NCBI RefSeq assembly: GCF_003014575.1
Contig: NZ_PYGF01000006.1
Span: 62,001-126,000 of the forward strand
Reading direction: 5' to 3'
From: Cecembia rubra
GTDB taxonomy: Bacteria > Bacteroidota > Bacteroidia > Cytophagales > Cyclobacteriaceae
DNA: 64,000 nt
Shown here: positions 1 through 11,439 of the stretch, one piece after another
Layout of the letters: every line of letters begins with the position of its first letter
Numbering within the stretch: position 1 is the first letter of the stretch
The notes under the pieces: generated by a model
Database searches by the model: none
What the model was told of the DNA's origin: nothing
The model's input: the letters and a program-made list of their open reading frames with translations, nothing else
Position numbers and translations under genes: made by a program

Positions 1-90
1 TAAGGCCTGATGCCATTTAATACAGCGTTAAAAATTTTATTTTTTAGTTGGTTATTTAAAAGTTATAGTTTATGTTGAAATAGTTAAATA

Positions 91-654
91 ATGCACTATG
101 AAAACAAACAAAAAAACAAACAAAAAAACAAACAAAAAAACAAACAAAAAAACAAACAAAAAAACAAACAAAAAAACAAACAAAAAAACAAACATTTATT
201 ATTTAAATGCTTTGTTATCGGACTGATGCTTTCAGTAGCAATTTCAGCAAATACTGATTTTTACTTTTTAGGAACTTGTAATGGTATGACTTTGCCATCA
301 AGTATTAGACCTGCCCTTACAGCTATGGGGATGCAATCTAATGGAAGTGTTTCAACATTTAATCCTAATTTGTTAAGAAATGAATTTTCTCAAGGTTATC
401 CAGCTATTTTTTATGGTTATGATAATGTTTTTACAGAATGGCACATATGGACAAGTGATGGATATAGGAGACATAATTATAAATCTTACAATTGTGATAC
501 AGATGGCTGCGTAGAGTGGCATTATTCATGGTTTTATATGAATTGGGGCTGGAATAGTGGGGCAAATGCTTGGTATGCTTCTGGTATGTTTCAACCCAAT
601 GGATCTAATTCCAATTACAACAATAATTTAAGAATGATAATCGGTATCCGATGA
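91..654 (+). CDS. C-terminal fragment of a C10-family (streptopain-like) peptidase with repeat-expanded N-terminus
   Basis: 187 aa. Residues 5-34 are NKQK repeated 7.5 times, followed by a hydrophobic signal-like stretch (about 36-54, FKCFVIGLMLSVAIS). The rest resembles the C-terminal half of peptidase C10 enzymes: WHIWTSDGY (His118, equivalent to the catalytic His) and MNWGWN (150-155, the Asn/Trp motif), then an AWY segment. The N-terminal half that normally carries the catalytic Cys is absent, so this is either a truncated relic or a non-catalytic secreted protein. The start at 91 is the only upstream ATG in frame; the first 90 bases contain no recognisable continuation. It overlaps the next gene by ATGA, so the two are probably co-translated. 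The family link rests on motif recognition only. Confidence 0.55.
   Translation: MHYENKQKNKQKNKQKNKQKNKQKNKQKNKQKNKHLLFKCFVIGLMLSVAISANTDFYFLGTCNGMTLPSSIRPALTAMGMQSNGSVSTFNPNLLRNEFSQGYPAIFYGYDNVFTEWHIWTSDGYRRHNYKSYNCDTDGCVEWHYSWFYMNWGWNSGANAWYASGMFQPNGSNSNYNNNLRMIIGIR
103..192 (+). repeat. 12-bp tandem repeat (AAC AAA CAA AAA), 7.5 copies
   Basis: Perfect 12-bp units encode Asn-Lys-Gln-Lys over and over at the start of the C10-like fragment. The unit is a multiple of three, so gain or loss of a unit keeps the frame and only changes the length of the charged n-region. Each unit also contains a run of seven A, where slippage of one base would shift the frame. Confidence 0.95.
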
Positions 655-1649
655 AAAATCACATTTTATTAATAATAGTTATTCTATTTGCCAGTTGCGA
701 TAGAATCAAATATCCTGAAGGTTCATTTTCTGTGACGCCAGTAAACCTTGATTTTATAAACTCTTCCTCAGATGATATCAATTCAAATGCCCATTTTTTT
801 GAAGATAGGATTGAATTTGTTTTTTCAACCAATAGACCTGGACCATTTGGCAATGATTTTAATCTATTGACTTTCAATATTGCTTTTTCCTGGGATCAAA
901 AGGAGGGTATATTTGCGGTAAGAGAATTGAGTCCAAATTTTCAAACTGCTAAATATACCAGTATAAAAAGGTTAGCAGAAAGTACAGCATCTCCCTCTGA
1001 TGAAAAGGGGCCTTATAGTTATCAAGAAGCAAAAGATAATATGATTTTATTATTTTCTCGTAATTATGAAGGAGTACATTCAATTACTGCATTACCTCAA
1101 AAGCCTGTAATTTCATTAAATTCCAATACCCTCCCATACTTTCGTGTGAAAGAAGATTCCTCCAATGAAATGTATCCCTGTTTTTATGGGAAGGAATTTA
1201 TCAAGGGAAATTTGAACGGAGACGGAATTCCTGAAAAAATACTCTTTAGTTCGGATAAGGATGGTCAATTTGATATTTATGAGATGGACATTCCAACAGG
1301 AATGACACCTTTGGAATTTCTGGCCGATGCCGCACCCAAGGAAATCAGGAAGCTATCTATCAATACTTCATCCAATGACCATATGCCTTTTGTGTTGGGA
1401 GATAAGCTTGTATTTGCTTCGGACAGACCTGGTGGATTGGGAGGGTATGACCTTTATTATGCCAAGAAAACAGCAGAGGGCTGGTCTAGTCCTGTTAACT
1501 TTGGGCATCCTATTAATTCTGAGTTTGACGAATACAGGCCTATTATTTCCCCATCAGAAATGTTTCAAAATAACCTTATGATATTCTCTTCCGACCGACC
1601 GGGAGGTAAGGGAGGCTTTGACCTGTACTATGTAGGGGTGCCTAAGTGA
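651..1649 (+). CDS. PD40/TolB-like beta-propeller lipoprotein
   Basis: 332 aa with a lipoprotein signal (LFASC, Cys16), so probably anchored to a membrane. At least three PD40-type blade motifs are visible: LFSSDKDGQFDIYEM (about 198), LVFASDRPGGLGGYDLYYA (about 252) and MIFSSDRPGGKGGFDLYYV (about 310). In Bacteroidota such repeats occur in envelope propeller proteins, often attached to OmpA domains, which are missing here. The start overlaps the stop of the preceding peptidase fragment (ATGA), suggesting one transcript. No specific substrate or partner can be named. Confidence 0.7.
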   Translation: MKNHILLIIVILFASCDRIKYPEGSFSVTPVNLDFINSSSDDINSNAHFFEDRIEFVFSTNRPGPFGNDFNLLTFNIAFSWDQKEGIFAVRELSPNFQTAKYTSIKRLAESTASPSDEKGPYSYQEAKDNMILLFSRNYEGVHSITALPQKPVISLNSNTLPYFRVKEDSSNEMYPCFYGKEFIKGNLNGDGIPEKILFSSDKDGQFDIYEMDIPTGMTPLEFLADAAPKEIRKLSINTSSNDHMPFVLGDKLVFASDRPGGLGGYDLYYAKKTAEGWSSPVNFGHPINSEFDEYRPIISPSEMFQNNLMIFSSDRPGGKGGFDLYYVGVPK

Positions 1650-1689
1650 GACTAATTTTCATTTGAATTAACCAATCTATTAAAATTAG

Positions 1690-1740
1690 CTCAGACTCTT
1701 TTTCGGAATTTTATTTCTGAAGTTAAGGGTCTGAGTTTTT
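1690..1740 (+). terminator. Possible terminator after the PD40 lipoprotein
   Basis: CTCAGAC (1690-1696) pairs with GTCTGAG (1729-1735), followed by a T run. The loop is long (about 32 nt), so this is a weak call. Confidence 0.4.
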
Positions 1741-1930
1741 ATTTTAAAAAATCAGTCTGAAAGTAGTCAATAACTTAATCATCATAACATTTGGAGGGAA
1801 CGGCATTGACAGGTTATAAGTCCTTCATTAACTTCAAATAGATTATTTGGCATTTATTTCCATTCTTGTAATAAATGTTCCGTAAATCCCGGGCAAATCT
1901 TAATTTTCAAAGACCAAACTCACACCCAAA

Positions 1931-3238
1931 ATGAAAAAATTACACTTCTTGATCTTGCTGATTTCCGGCCTTGGCCTTTGGATTCATCCGGTTTTTGCTT
2001 CTCTGCCCAATGATGCGCCTTCCACAGGAGGGGACTACCGCTGGGTAGTAGAAGGTTTTGATTGGGGGCCAGCAGTCAATAAAGTCATTCTTTCCTTACC
2101 GGAAAATACCAAGGAAGCCCATGTGGCCCATTACCAGGTATTTGCCAAAAGGTCATTGGAGGGAGTGGAAATTCCTGCGGAAAATGCCTCTGGAATGCGT
2201 TCGGTGGTCTATGCCTATGTGTCTGATGAAAATGGCAACAGGCGTGAAGAAGGAAAGCATATTACCTTGGTGCTATCTGTGAGCCCTGTTATGCCACTGA
2301 GTTCACCCTTCCAATATACCAGGATCAACAACAGGGGAGGGAACTATTGGGTAGATTACGGTTTAACCGTCATTCATACCAAATCCGGTCAGGTTTGGAA
2401 CAATCCTGTGGGCAAGATCATGCCTTTGGTGGATGATTTTGATCTTAGGGGAAAATTTACTTATGGTAACAACCAGTCCATGTCCTATGCGGCTTTCACC
2501 CCATCCACTATCAAAGGGAAGGTGCCATTGATCATCTGGCTCCATGGAGGGGGTGAAGGAGGATATGATCCCACAGTTGCCTTGCTTGGCAACAGAGCAG
2601 CGAACTACGCCTCACCTGAAATCCAGTTACTTTTTGGTGGAGCTTATGTTTTGGCTCCCCAAGCCCCAACCTTTTGGATGCAGGCTGCTGAAGGGATGAC
2701 CAGAGGAAAAGACAATGATGTGTACAATGAGGCACTTTTTAACTTGATAAAGGATTTTGTGTCCAAAAATCCCAATATTGATCCCAAAAGAATCTATGTG
2801 GGCGGTTGTTCAAATGGGGGCTATATGGCCCTCAAACTGATCTTGGAGCAACCGGATTTTTTTGCTGCGGCCTATATCAGTGCTTTGGCTTACAGCAATG
2901 AGTTCATTACTGATGCACAGATCCAAAAGATCAAAAACGTACCCCTGTGGTTTATCCATGCCAAGGAAGATCCCACCACAGTGGCAGATCAGACGGTGCT
3001 TCCGTTATACCATAGGTTGAAGGCCGGAGGGGCAAAAAATGTTTACTTTACTTTCTATGACCATGTCACGGATATTACTGGATTTTATGGAGGGGAAAAT
3101 TACCGCTACAATGCCCATTGGTCCTGGATTTACAGCCATGCCAATCTGGCCAGGACAGATTTTGATGGTTCGCCGGTAATGGTCAATGGCCGTCCTGTCA
3201 CTATTATGGAATGGATGGCAGCGCAGCGAAAAAAGTAA
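1931..3238 (+). CDS. Secreted alpha/beta-hydrolase esterase (prolyl-oligopeptidase/PHB-depolymerase-like)
   Basis: 435 aa with a Sec signal peptide (cleavage probably after VFA, residue 24). The C-terminal half carries an alpha/beta-hydrolase core: WLHGGGEGG oxyanion strand (about 204), nucleophile elbow GGCSNGGY with Ser294, an Asp near KEDP (about 347) and a His at NAHW (about 396). The N-terminal 150 residues look like a beta-rich accessory domain. This arrangement is common in secreted Bacteroidota esterases that cut plant polymer esters or peptides; the substrate cannot be told from sequence. Monocistronic, followed by a strong terminator. Confidence 0.8.
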   Translation: MKKLHFLILLISGLGLWIHPVFASLPNDAPSTGGDYRWVVEGFDWGPAVNKVILSLPENTKEAHVAHYQVFAKRSLEGVEIPAENASGMRSVVYAYVSDENGNRREEGKHITLVLSVSPVMPLSSPFQYTRINNRGGNYWVDYGLTVIHTKSGQVWNNPVGKIMPLVDDFDLRGKFTYGNNQSMSYAAFTPSTIKGKVPLIIWLHGGGEGGYDPTVALLGNRAANYASPEIQLLFGGAYVLAPQAPTFWMQAAEGMTRGKDNDVYNEALFNLIKDFVSKNPNIDPKRIYVGGCSNGGYMALKLILEQPDFFAAAYISALAYSNEFITDAQIQKIKNVPLWFIHAKEDPTTVADQTVLPLYHRLKAGGAKNVYFTFYDHVTDITGFYGGENYRYNAHWSWIYSHANLARTDFDGSPVMVNGRPVTIMEWMAAQRKK

Positions 3239-3270
3239 ACAATTGAGTTCAGCTATTGCAGAATTTTAAT

Positions 3271-3314
3271 CTGGGCCAAATAAATGATTTTGGCCCAGTC
3301 ATTTTTTATTTTTC
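3271..3314 (+). terminator. Rho-independent terminator after the esterase
   Basis: Perfect 10-bp stem, CTGGGCCAAA (3271-3280) and TTTGGCCCAG (3289-3298), followed by a T-rich tail. Confidence 0.9.
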
Positions 3315-5858
<2,544 letters not shown>

Positions 5859-5887
5859 CGGTCCGCTTTCAAATTCTAATCAAATTT

Positions 5888-5951
5888 AAGTGCCTCCGCA
5901 TTCCTTTGACTATTGTTGGTAGTTTAAAGAAGCGAAGGCACTTTTCTTTTT
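5888..5951 (+). terminator. Terminator after katG
   Basis: AAGTGCCT (from 5888) pairs with AGGCACTT (ending about 5943), an AT-rich loop lies between, and a CTTTTCTTTTTT tail follows. Confidence 0.75.
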
Positions 5952-5987
5952 TCTTTATAGAAAAGTCCTTTTGGTTCCTAAATTTGA

Positions 5988-6872
5988 ATGGATATGGGAA
6001 CGGGCACACTTTTAATATTGGCAATTTTGATTCGGATAATTTCCAATCCGATTTCTAATGTCGTCCAGAAAAAACTTACGGTATATCAGCATCCTTTTTT
6101 TGTAAATTTTATTTCCTATTCCTGCCTTGCTGTCATAAGTATTATTTTGGTTTGGGATTACCCAGTGATGGAATTATCCTCAGGATTTTGGGCTTATGCC
6201 ATTTTTGGTGGGATATGTGGTGCTTTTGGAAATGGATTTTTGATTAAGGCTTTGGAAATGGGGCAGTTGTCTGTTTTAGGGCCTATCAATTCCTATAAAT
6301 CCGTAGTGGGGATAATCATAGCTTATTTATTGATGGGTGAAATTCCAAGTATTTGGGGCTTCTCAGGAGTAACTCTAATTATAGCTGGAAGTTATTTTGT
6401 CTTGAATGACTCAAGGGGTAAATTTTCTTGGAACTTGCTACGTCAAGAGGCAATCATTTATCGTTTCATGGCTTTGATATTGACAGGAACACAGGCAGTT
6501 TTCGATAAACAAGTAATCCTCCATTCCAACCTTACTTTAGCTTTTGCCAGTTGGTGCATTTTTGGTGCACTTTTTTCATTCCCTGTTTTGGTACTATTTA
6601 AGGTGGATATTCAAAAGGAATTCCGGAAAATCAATCAGTACTCTATACTGAAATATTTTTGGCTTATTATCTCTATAGCAATAATGGTGGTATCCACTAA
6701 TTATACCTTTAGTCATATGCAGGTTGGGCCCGCACTTGCTTTATTTCAGGGTTCAATTTTGGTGACTGTCTTTTTTGGTTACCGTTTTTTTCAGGAAGGG
6801 CATTTTGTCAAAAAGATCGTTGGATCACTTATCATGATAGGTGGTTCAGTTCTTATCATTTTGTTGAATTGA
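5988..6872 (+). CDS. EamA/DMT-family membrane transporter
   Basis: 294 aa, almost entirely hydrophobic, with about ten predicted transmembrane helices arranged as two EamA repeats (about 5-138 and 155-293). The first repeat ends in the typical GPINSYKSVVGIIIAYLLMGEIP pattern (abridged: conserved Pro, Lys and Glu); the second carries GPALALFQGSILVT. The drug/metabolite transporter superfamily exports or imports small metabolites in the inner membrane; the substrate is unknown. Convergent with the following flavoprotein gene, about 30 bp apart. Confidence 0.85.
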   Translation: MDMGTGTLLILAILIRIISNPISNVVQKKLTVYQHPFFVNFISYSCLAVISIILVWDYPVMELSSGFWAYAIFGGICGAFGNGFLIKALEMGQLSVLGPINSYKSVVGIIIAYLLMGEIPSIWGFSGVTLIIAGSYFVLNDSRGKFSWNLLRQEAIIYRFMALILTGTQAVFDKQVILHSNLTLAFASWCIFGALFSFPVLVLFKVDIQKEFRKINQYSILKYFWLIISIAIMVVSTNYTFSHMQVGPALALFQGSILVTVFFGYRFFQEGHFVKKIVGSLIMIGGSVLIILLN

Positions 6873-6903
6873 GCTTGCAGTCAGTTAAATTGCCCAAGCT
6901 GAA

Positions 6904-8049
6904 TTACAATTTCACTATTTTTTCCAAGCCCAGTTTGCGAATTGCCTTTTGTTTGAGCTCTTCATTCAGGCTGATTTTTCCTGTAAACAGGTCGGTAAGT
7001 ATCTCACAGAATTTTTGGCCTTCTTTTTTTATCATAAAATTCCTGATGGAAGCATAGGAATAGAAAAATCTTGAGAGTTTTCCATTGAACCTAAGCTCTG
7101 GTAATATCCTTTCTTCCAAAGCAGATAAATAATCACTTTCTGCGATCAGAGGATCTTCAAAATGTTGGGCAATCGCCTTCCCGGCCAATATTCCGGAATG
7201 AATCCCATTGGTGATGCCTTCAGCAGTCAATGGATCAGCAAAACCTGCTGCATCGCCAGTGAGAAATACATTGCGGCTGACGAATTTGTCAGATCTGAAT
7301 CCTACGGGAATTTGAAAGCCATGTGCTTCCTCGGAAATTACCAGTCTAATGCCCAATTTTCTAACATATTGTTGGTAATAGTCCCTCAAGTTTACCCGAT
7401 CCTTCTTAAAGGTAGCGATTCCAATGGACAGGTGGTTTGCTTTAGGAAAACACCAACCATATCCATGAGGAATGGCATCTATATCAAACCTTGCCTCATT
7501 TTTGAGTTTATCGAAATCCTCTGGACCGACTTCAACCTCATATTCCAAAGCTGGTATCAATGCTCTGGTCTCTTTCCATCCCGCCAATTTTGCAGTGGGC
7601 CCCAAAGCACCGTCAGCTGCCACCACATACTTTGTTTGGAGAGTTTGTTTATCAGTTTGAAGGATAATTTCTTCCTGAAATTCTATTTTTTGAAGCATAT
7701 TTTTTTCAAGTAGCACAGCTCCATTTTTTATAGCTTCTTGACAGATCAACTGATCCAGTTTATCCCGCATTACCATACTGATGATGGGAAAGTTTCTCTT
7801 TGAAACATAAACCTGATCCAATTGAGAAAAATAGACATGAATGTCTGAAAATTCTTTTTCAATAGCCGTTTCCAGATTGAAAGGAAGCATTTCCCTTCCT
7901 CTGAAAACTAAACCTCCGCCACAGGTTTTGTACCTTGGCAGATTTTCCTTTTCCAGGATGGCCACTTTCAGACCGGCTTTTGCCATTTCGTAAGCGGCCA
8001 TACCACCAGAGGGGCCAGATCCAATTACTATTGCATCGAATTTTAACAT
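6904..8049 (-). CDS. Geranylgeranyl-reductase-family FAD-dependent oxidoreductase
   Basis: 381 aa. N-terminal Rossmann dinucleotide motif GSGPSGG (about 9-15), a YKTCGGG segment (about 41) and the second FAD contact FLTGDAAGFADPLTAEGI (about 270; family signature GDAAG). This is the GGR/PHBH-like fold, whose members reduce prenyl chains of quinones or lipids or hydroxylate aromatics. No partner gene nearby narrows the substrate. Transcribed opposite to the EamA transporter. Family confident, reaction unknown. Confidence 0.8.
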   Translation of the reverse strand: MLKFDAIVIGSGPSGGMAAYEMAKAGLKVAILEKENLPRYKTCGGGLVFRGREMLPFNLETAIEKEFSDIHVYFSQLDQVYVSKRNFPIISMVMRDKLDQLICQEAIKNGAVLLEKNMLQKIEFQEEIILQTDKQTLQTKYVVAADGALGPTAKLAGWKETRALIPALEYEVEVGPEDFDKLKNEARFDIDAIPHGYGWCFPKANHLSIGIATFKKDRVNLRDYYQQYVRKLGIRLVISEEAHGFQIPVGFRSDKFVSRNVFLTGDAAGFADPLTAEGITNGIHSGILAGKAIAQHFEDPLIAESDYLSALEERILPELRFNGKLSRFFYSYASIRNFMIKKEGQKFCEILTDLFTGKISLNEELKQKAIRKLGLEKIVKL

Positions 8050-8327
8050 AGTCCTTTATTACACATAAGCGTTTACTTCAAAAAATATTATTTTAGAAAA
8101 TCAAATTTGGTTTTATTTAAAAACCTGCCAAGTTGACTTAAGGTAAGCAATGAAAGAAATCTAAAGTACTTCATACAGCCTGGAAGGAATTCTTGTTAAA
8201 ATTAAACAGGACTTGGAAATTATCAAGGATACTTCAAAGGCTTCACGAAAATAAAAATCAACAGTACTATTCTTTGATTTTGTACAGCAAGGGGACACAT
8301 CTATCTTTGGGGAAAAAATGAAAAAAG
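8050..8327. other. Intergenic region without a supported gene
   Basis: Upstream of two divergent genes (flavoprotein to the left, an 83-aa protein to the right), so it should contain both promoters. It is AT-rich. No clear TTG-N19-TAnnTTTG pair, hairpin or RNA gene was recognised. Confidence 0.5.
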
Positions 8328-8579
8328 ATGTTCGAAGGTCCAAATTATCCAAAGCCACTTGATGAATCACTTTTTGATGAATGGCTAGAAAATGGCCGCT
8401 CTAGAAAAATACCCTATGCCTATTTGCTGGTCATATGGGATGAATTGGATGGGATGTACCTTCCTTTTTTTGCAGAAGACCGGAGTGAAATTCAATCCTA
8501 TCCCCGTTATGGGAGTTCGCCTGAAAATCAACTCTTAGTGGCTGCCTATGATTTATATTCCGGAACGCGCGTTATTTGA
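8328..8579 (+). CDS. Small conserved hypothetical protein (83 aa)
   Basis: Soluble 83-aa protein without signal peptide or membrane segment. It is acidic and aromatic-rich (EWLENGRSRKIPYAYLLVIWDEL). The codon pattern and compact globular composition suggest a real gene, and it lies in an otherwise empty interval between two minus-strand genes. No family recognised and no function proposed. From 8580 to 8867 no further gene is seen. Confidence 0.6.
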   Translation: MFEGPNYPKPLDESLFDEWLENGRSRKIPYAYLLVIWDELDGMYLPFFAEDRSEIQSYPRYGSSPENQLLVAAYDLYSGTRVI

Positions 8580-8867
8580 ATATTTCAAAGAGAATTTTTG
8601 CAGAAAGAACTCATAGTTATTCTTTATGCACTACAAAAATTTCAGGATAGATTATCATCTGCTTTGTTAGGAATTAAAATTAGAAATTATGAATATCCGC
8701 AATTAGACCAATAACCAGTTTAAAATGGGTCCTGAATCAACCTGATATTAATAGATATTGGATCCACCTCAGCGGACAAGATATTCATTGATATTGGCTC
8801 GAAATTGTAGGTTTATTTTATTGGGAAGATTCTACTGGTAAGAAAGCGGTCATTCATATTAGAAATT

Positions 8868-11330
8868 CTAGAATTCCTTTTCTCCAAATTCGCTTTTTAC
8901 AAATTTTGAGCGGTTTTTGCTACTATTAAGGGTATACCTTAGGTTGATGATAAGCATGTCTACCTCATAAATGTAATTGGTAGTGGTAAAGAATTCCATG
9001 GGGCGGAAAGTAGTAATTCTTTGCTCATTGGATTTTAACAGACCCATATCCATGTTTTGCCAAAGCAAATTCAATGTTAACCGCTCATTTATCAATGATT
9101 TTCTGATGTTAAGTGATGGTTGGTAAAACCTGGAATCATTCCCCTGTGCTGTAACCCGGCTGGATAGATAATTGAAGGTAAATTGAGCACTTAATGTACT
9201 TAGAATGGATACAGTAGTGTTGAGATTGAAAGAATAAACCCAAGCTGACTGATTTACAGGTAGGTCATCGAATTCTCCCTTAATGGAGAAGCGGTAAACA
9301 TTTCCTCCAAGATAGGCTTTCCATTTTGAACTGATAAAAAGCTCATTTCCCATTTCTAAACCCATAGAACTTCCTGTTCCCACATTAGAATAGATTCTAT
9401 TGAGGATGGTATCGTTGAATACGGTATTTACACGGTTAACTAAATTATTTATCTGTGTGTAATACGCTGTGAGATAGAGGTTGTTATCCTTCCAGTTTTT
9501 CACCAAGCCTCCTTCGATCTGATTGATGAATTCAGGGAGAACATTTGGATCTCCTTGTTCCAAAGTTTCACTGTGTTCCCTTTCCGGAAAGGGGTTCATT
9601 TTAAAGGTGGTTTCCCTTTCCACCCTCTGGCTTAAATTCATAAACCATTTGAGGTCTTCTCTTGCTTGGTACGAAATGTTGCCCGAGAAAAAGGGGCGGA
9701 TATAGTCGTATTCATAAAGGGTGTCTAGAGTCCCAGTTCGGTCCTGTAACCTGAAATCCCTGTTCATCAATTCCATTCTAACACCTGCCCCATAGCTCCA
9801 TTTTTTGAGACTTTTGTCCAATTGTACAAATCCTGAATGAATAAGACGATTTAGTTTAACCTCACTCGAAAACTCAGGGACTAATTCAAAATTACCGGTT
9901 TCATTGTTTTTTCTTTCATACAAAAAATCTCCCACATGGTTGAGGAATCGGAATTGATAGCCGGCTTGTAATTGTCCAATGGGCAATGGCTTGAACTTAT
10001 AATCCAAATTCCATCTCACCCCATTAAGGGGATTGTTATTGGTATTGTATTCATCCTGGTAAACCAAACCGAGGTTGGGATAACCTAGGTTCCTGTTGAT
10101 GGTAGGTCCACCAAGAATGGTGTATTCATATAAGAAAGAAGAAGTGATCGAAGCTTGGGAATCAAACTTAAAACTGTAATCCAAACTTCCCAATATAAAA
10201 TCTCCCCGCCTGCTTTGGTCATTGGCGTTAAAGTATTGAAAGGGTTCTGTACGGACCCCATTGATTTGCCGGTGGTTGTCAAAGTACAGAATATCAGCAG
10301 TTCTGACCCTGTCCCTTACACCTGCATAAAAGCCCAAGTTCAGACTGTTTTTTTTATCTGGATTATATCCTAGGGTAAATCTTCCGGAATTATTTATTTC
10401 ATTGATACTTCTTTCACCTATAGATGGAAAATGTGTGGAGCTGTCACCTCTATAAGTAATGACATTCCCATCTCTAAGGCCTGCTTGGTCATTTCTTAGG
10501 TATCCTGCTCCTAAGGAGATATCCCATTTGCCTTTGACAAAATTGAGGTTAAAATCAGTACCATAACGCTTTGGGGAGGCTGCATTCCCGTAATTTTCAA
10601 TTGAAGGCAGGCCATAACGTCCATTTACTTCAAGATAAAGGCCATCCGTGCTTCCTTTTACAGTGGTAATGTTGATGATTCCTGCCTTTCCTTCTGAGTC
10701 ATACTGTGCAGAAGGTGATGAAATCCACTCAATTTTTTCGACCGCGTTGGCCGGAAGTTGGCCAATAATCATCATAGGATCCCCTTGGACTGGCCGGCCA
10801 TTAATCATCACCACAAATCCTACATTTCCGCGTATTGTTAATTGACCTTCTCCATTGATACTTACACCAGGAAGATTTCGAAGAATATCAGTGGCTGAAC
10901 CCCCTATGGCAGATTCAAAGCTTTCTGCAGAGAAGCTTTGTTTTTCCGCTCTGAAATTTGTAGATATCCGCTGCCCTTGAATATCAACTGTTTGTAGGTT
11001 TTGAAAGTCCGGATATAGAAAAATGGTTTCTAGCTTTCTTTTTTCATTTTCTTTAATAAAAATTCCAGCAACAATTTGGGTTTTGTAACCAAGAAAACTC
11101 ACAGCAAGGTAATAGTTTCCTTCCCTTATATTGCCTACCTCAAACTTCCCTTCAGGATCAGTGATGTTTCCTCCTACCAATGAACTGTCATTACTTGAAT
11201 ATACACCAATGGATACGAATTCAATCGCCTCATTATTAGTATAATCTTTTATAATTCCTGAGATATTACTTTGTGCTTGGAGTAAATTTGTCCCAAGCAC
11301 GGAAAGTAAGACAAGAAATAATTTTTTCAT
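8868..11330 (-). CDS. TonB-dependent-receptor-like outer-membrane beta-barrel protein
   Basis: About 820 aa. The start at 11330 (MKKLFLVLLSVLG...) gives a normal Sec signal ending LQAQ; an ATG three codons upstream is possible. An N-terminal carboxypeptidase-regulatory-like beta-sandwich (about 22-105: SGIIKDYTNNEAIEFVSIGVY, abridged) is followed by a plug domain (ESAIGGSATDILRNLPGV, about 140; INGRP about 178) and a long outer-membrane beta-barrel of the type annotated as outer-membrane beta-barrel family. No SusD partner is adjacent, so glycan import is not implied; metal, peptide or siderophore uptake is equally possible. Not linked to neighbours. Confidence 0.85.
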   Translation of the reverse strand: MKKLFLVLLSVLGTNLLQAQSNISGIIKDYTNNEAIEFVSIGVYSSNDSSLVGGNITDPEGKFEVGNIREGNYYLAVSFLGYKTQIVAGIFIKENEKRKLETIFLYPDFQNLQTVDIQGQRISTNFRAEKQSFSAESFESAIGGSATDILRNLPGVSINGEGQLTIRGNVGFVVMINGRPVQGDPMMIIGQLPANAVEKIEWISSPSAQYDSEGKAGIINITTVKGSTDGLYLEVNGRYGLPSIENYGNAASPKRYGTDFNLNFVKGKWDISLGAGYLRNDQAGLRDGNVITYRGDSSTHFPSIGERSINEINNSGRFTLGYNPDKKNSLNLGFYAGVRDRVRTADILYFDNHRQINGVRTEPFQYFNANDQSRRGDFILGSLDYSFKFDSQASITSSFLYEYTILGGPTINRNLGYPNLGLVYQDEYNTNNNPLNGVRWNLDYKFKPLPIGQLQAGYQFRFLNHVGDFLYERKNNETGNFELVPEFSSEVKLNRLIHSGFVQLDKSLKKWSYGAGVRMELMNRDFRLQDRTGTLDTLYEYDYIRPFFSGNISYQAREDLKWFMNLSQRVERETTFKMNPFPEREHSETLEQGDPNVLPEFINQIEGGLVKNWKDNNLYLTAYYTQINNLVNRVNTVFNDTILNRIYSNVGTGSSMGLEMGNELFISSKWKAYLGGNVYRFSIKGEFDDLPVNQSAWVYSFNLNTTVSILSTLSAQFTFNYLSSRVTAQGNDSRFYQPSLNIRKSLINERLTLNLLWQNMDMGLLKSNEQRITTFRPMEFFTTTNYIYEVDMLIINLRYTLNSSKNRSKFVKSEFGEKEF

Positions 11331-11439
11331 ATCTTCCAAAGGTAAGCCTTTGGGTAATATTTGGACCGTTTAAAATATATGAACGGAATTTATTCCATAA
11401 TTAAGGAATACAAATGTGGTTTTACTAGACATTCAATAA

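Noticed and set aside
103-192. 12-bp repeats considered as a CRISPR or iteron array
   Set aside because: Repeats are contiguous without spacers and in frame within a coding sequence; no replication genes nearby.
8161-8370. Minus-strand open frame of 69 codons
   Set aside because: It overlaps the better-supported 83-aa gene on the plus strand and has no good start context or domain.
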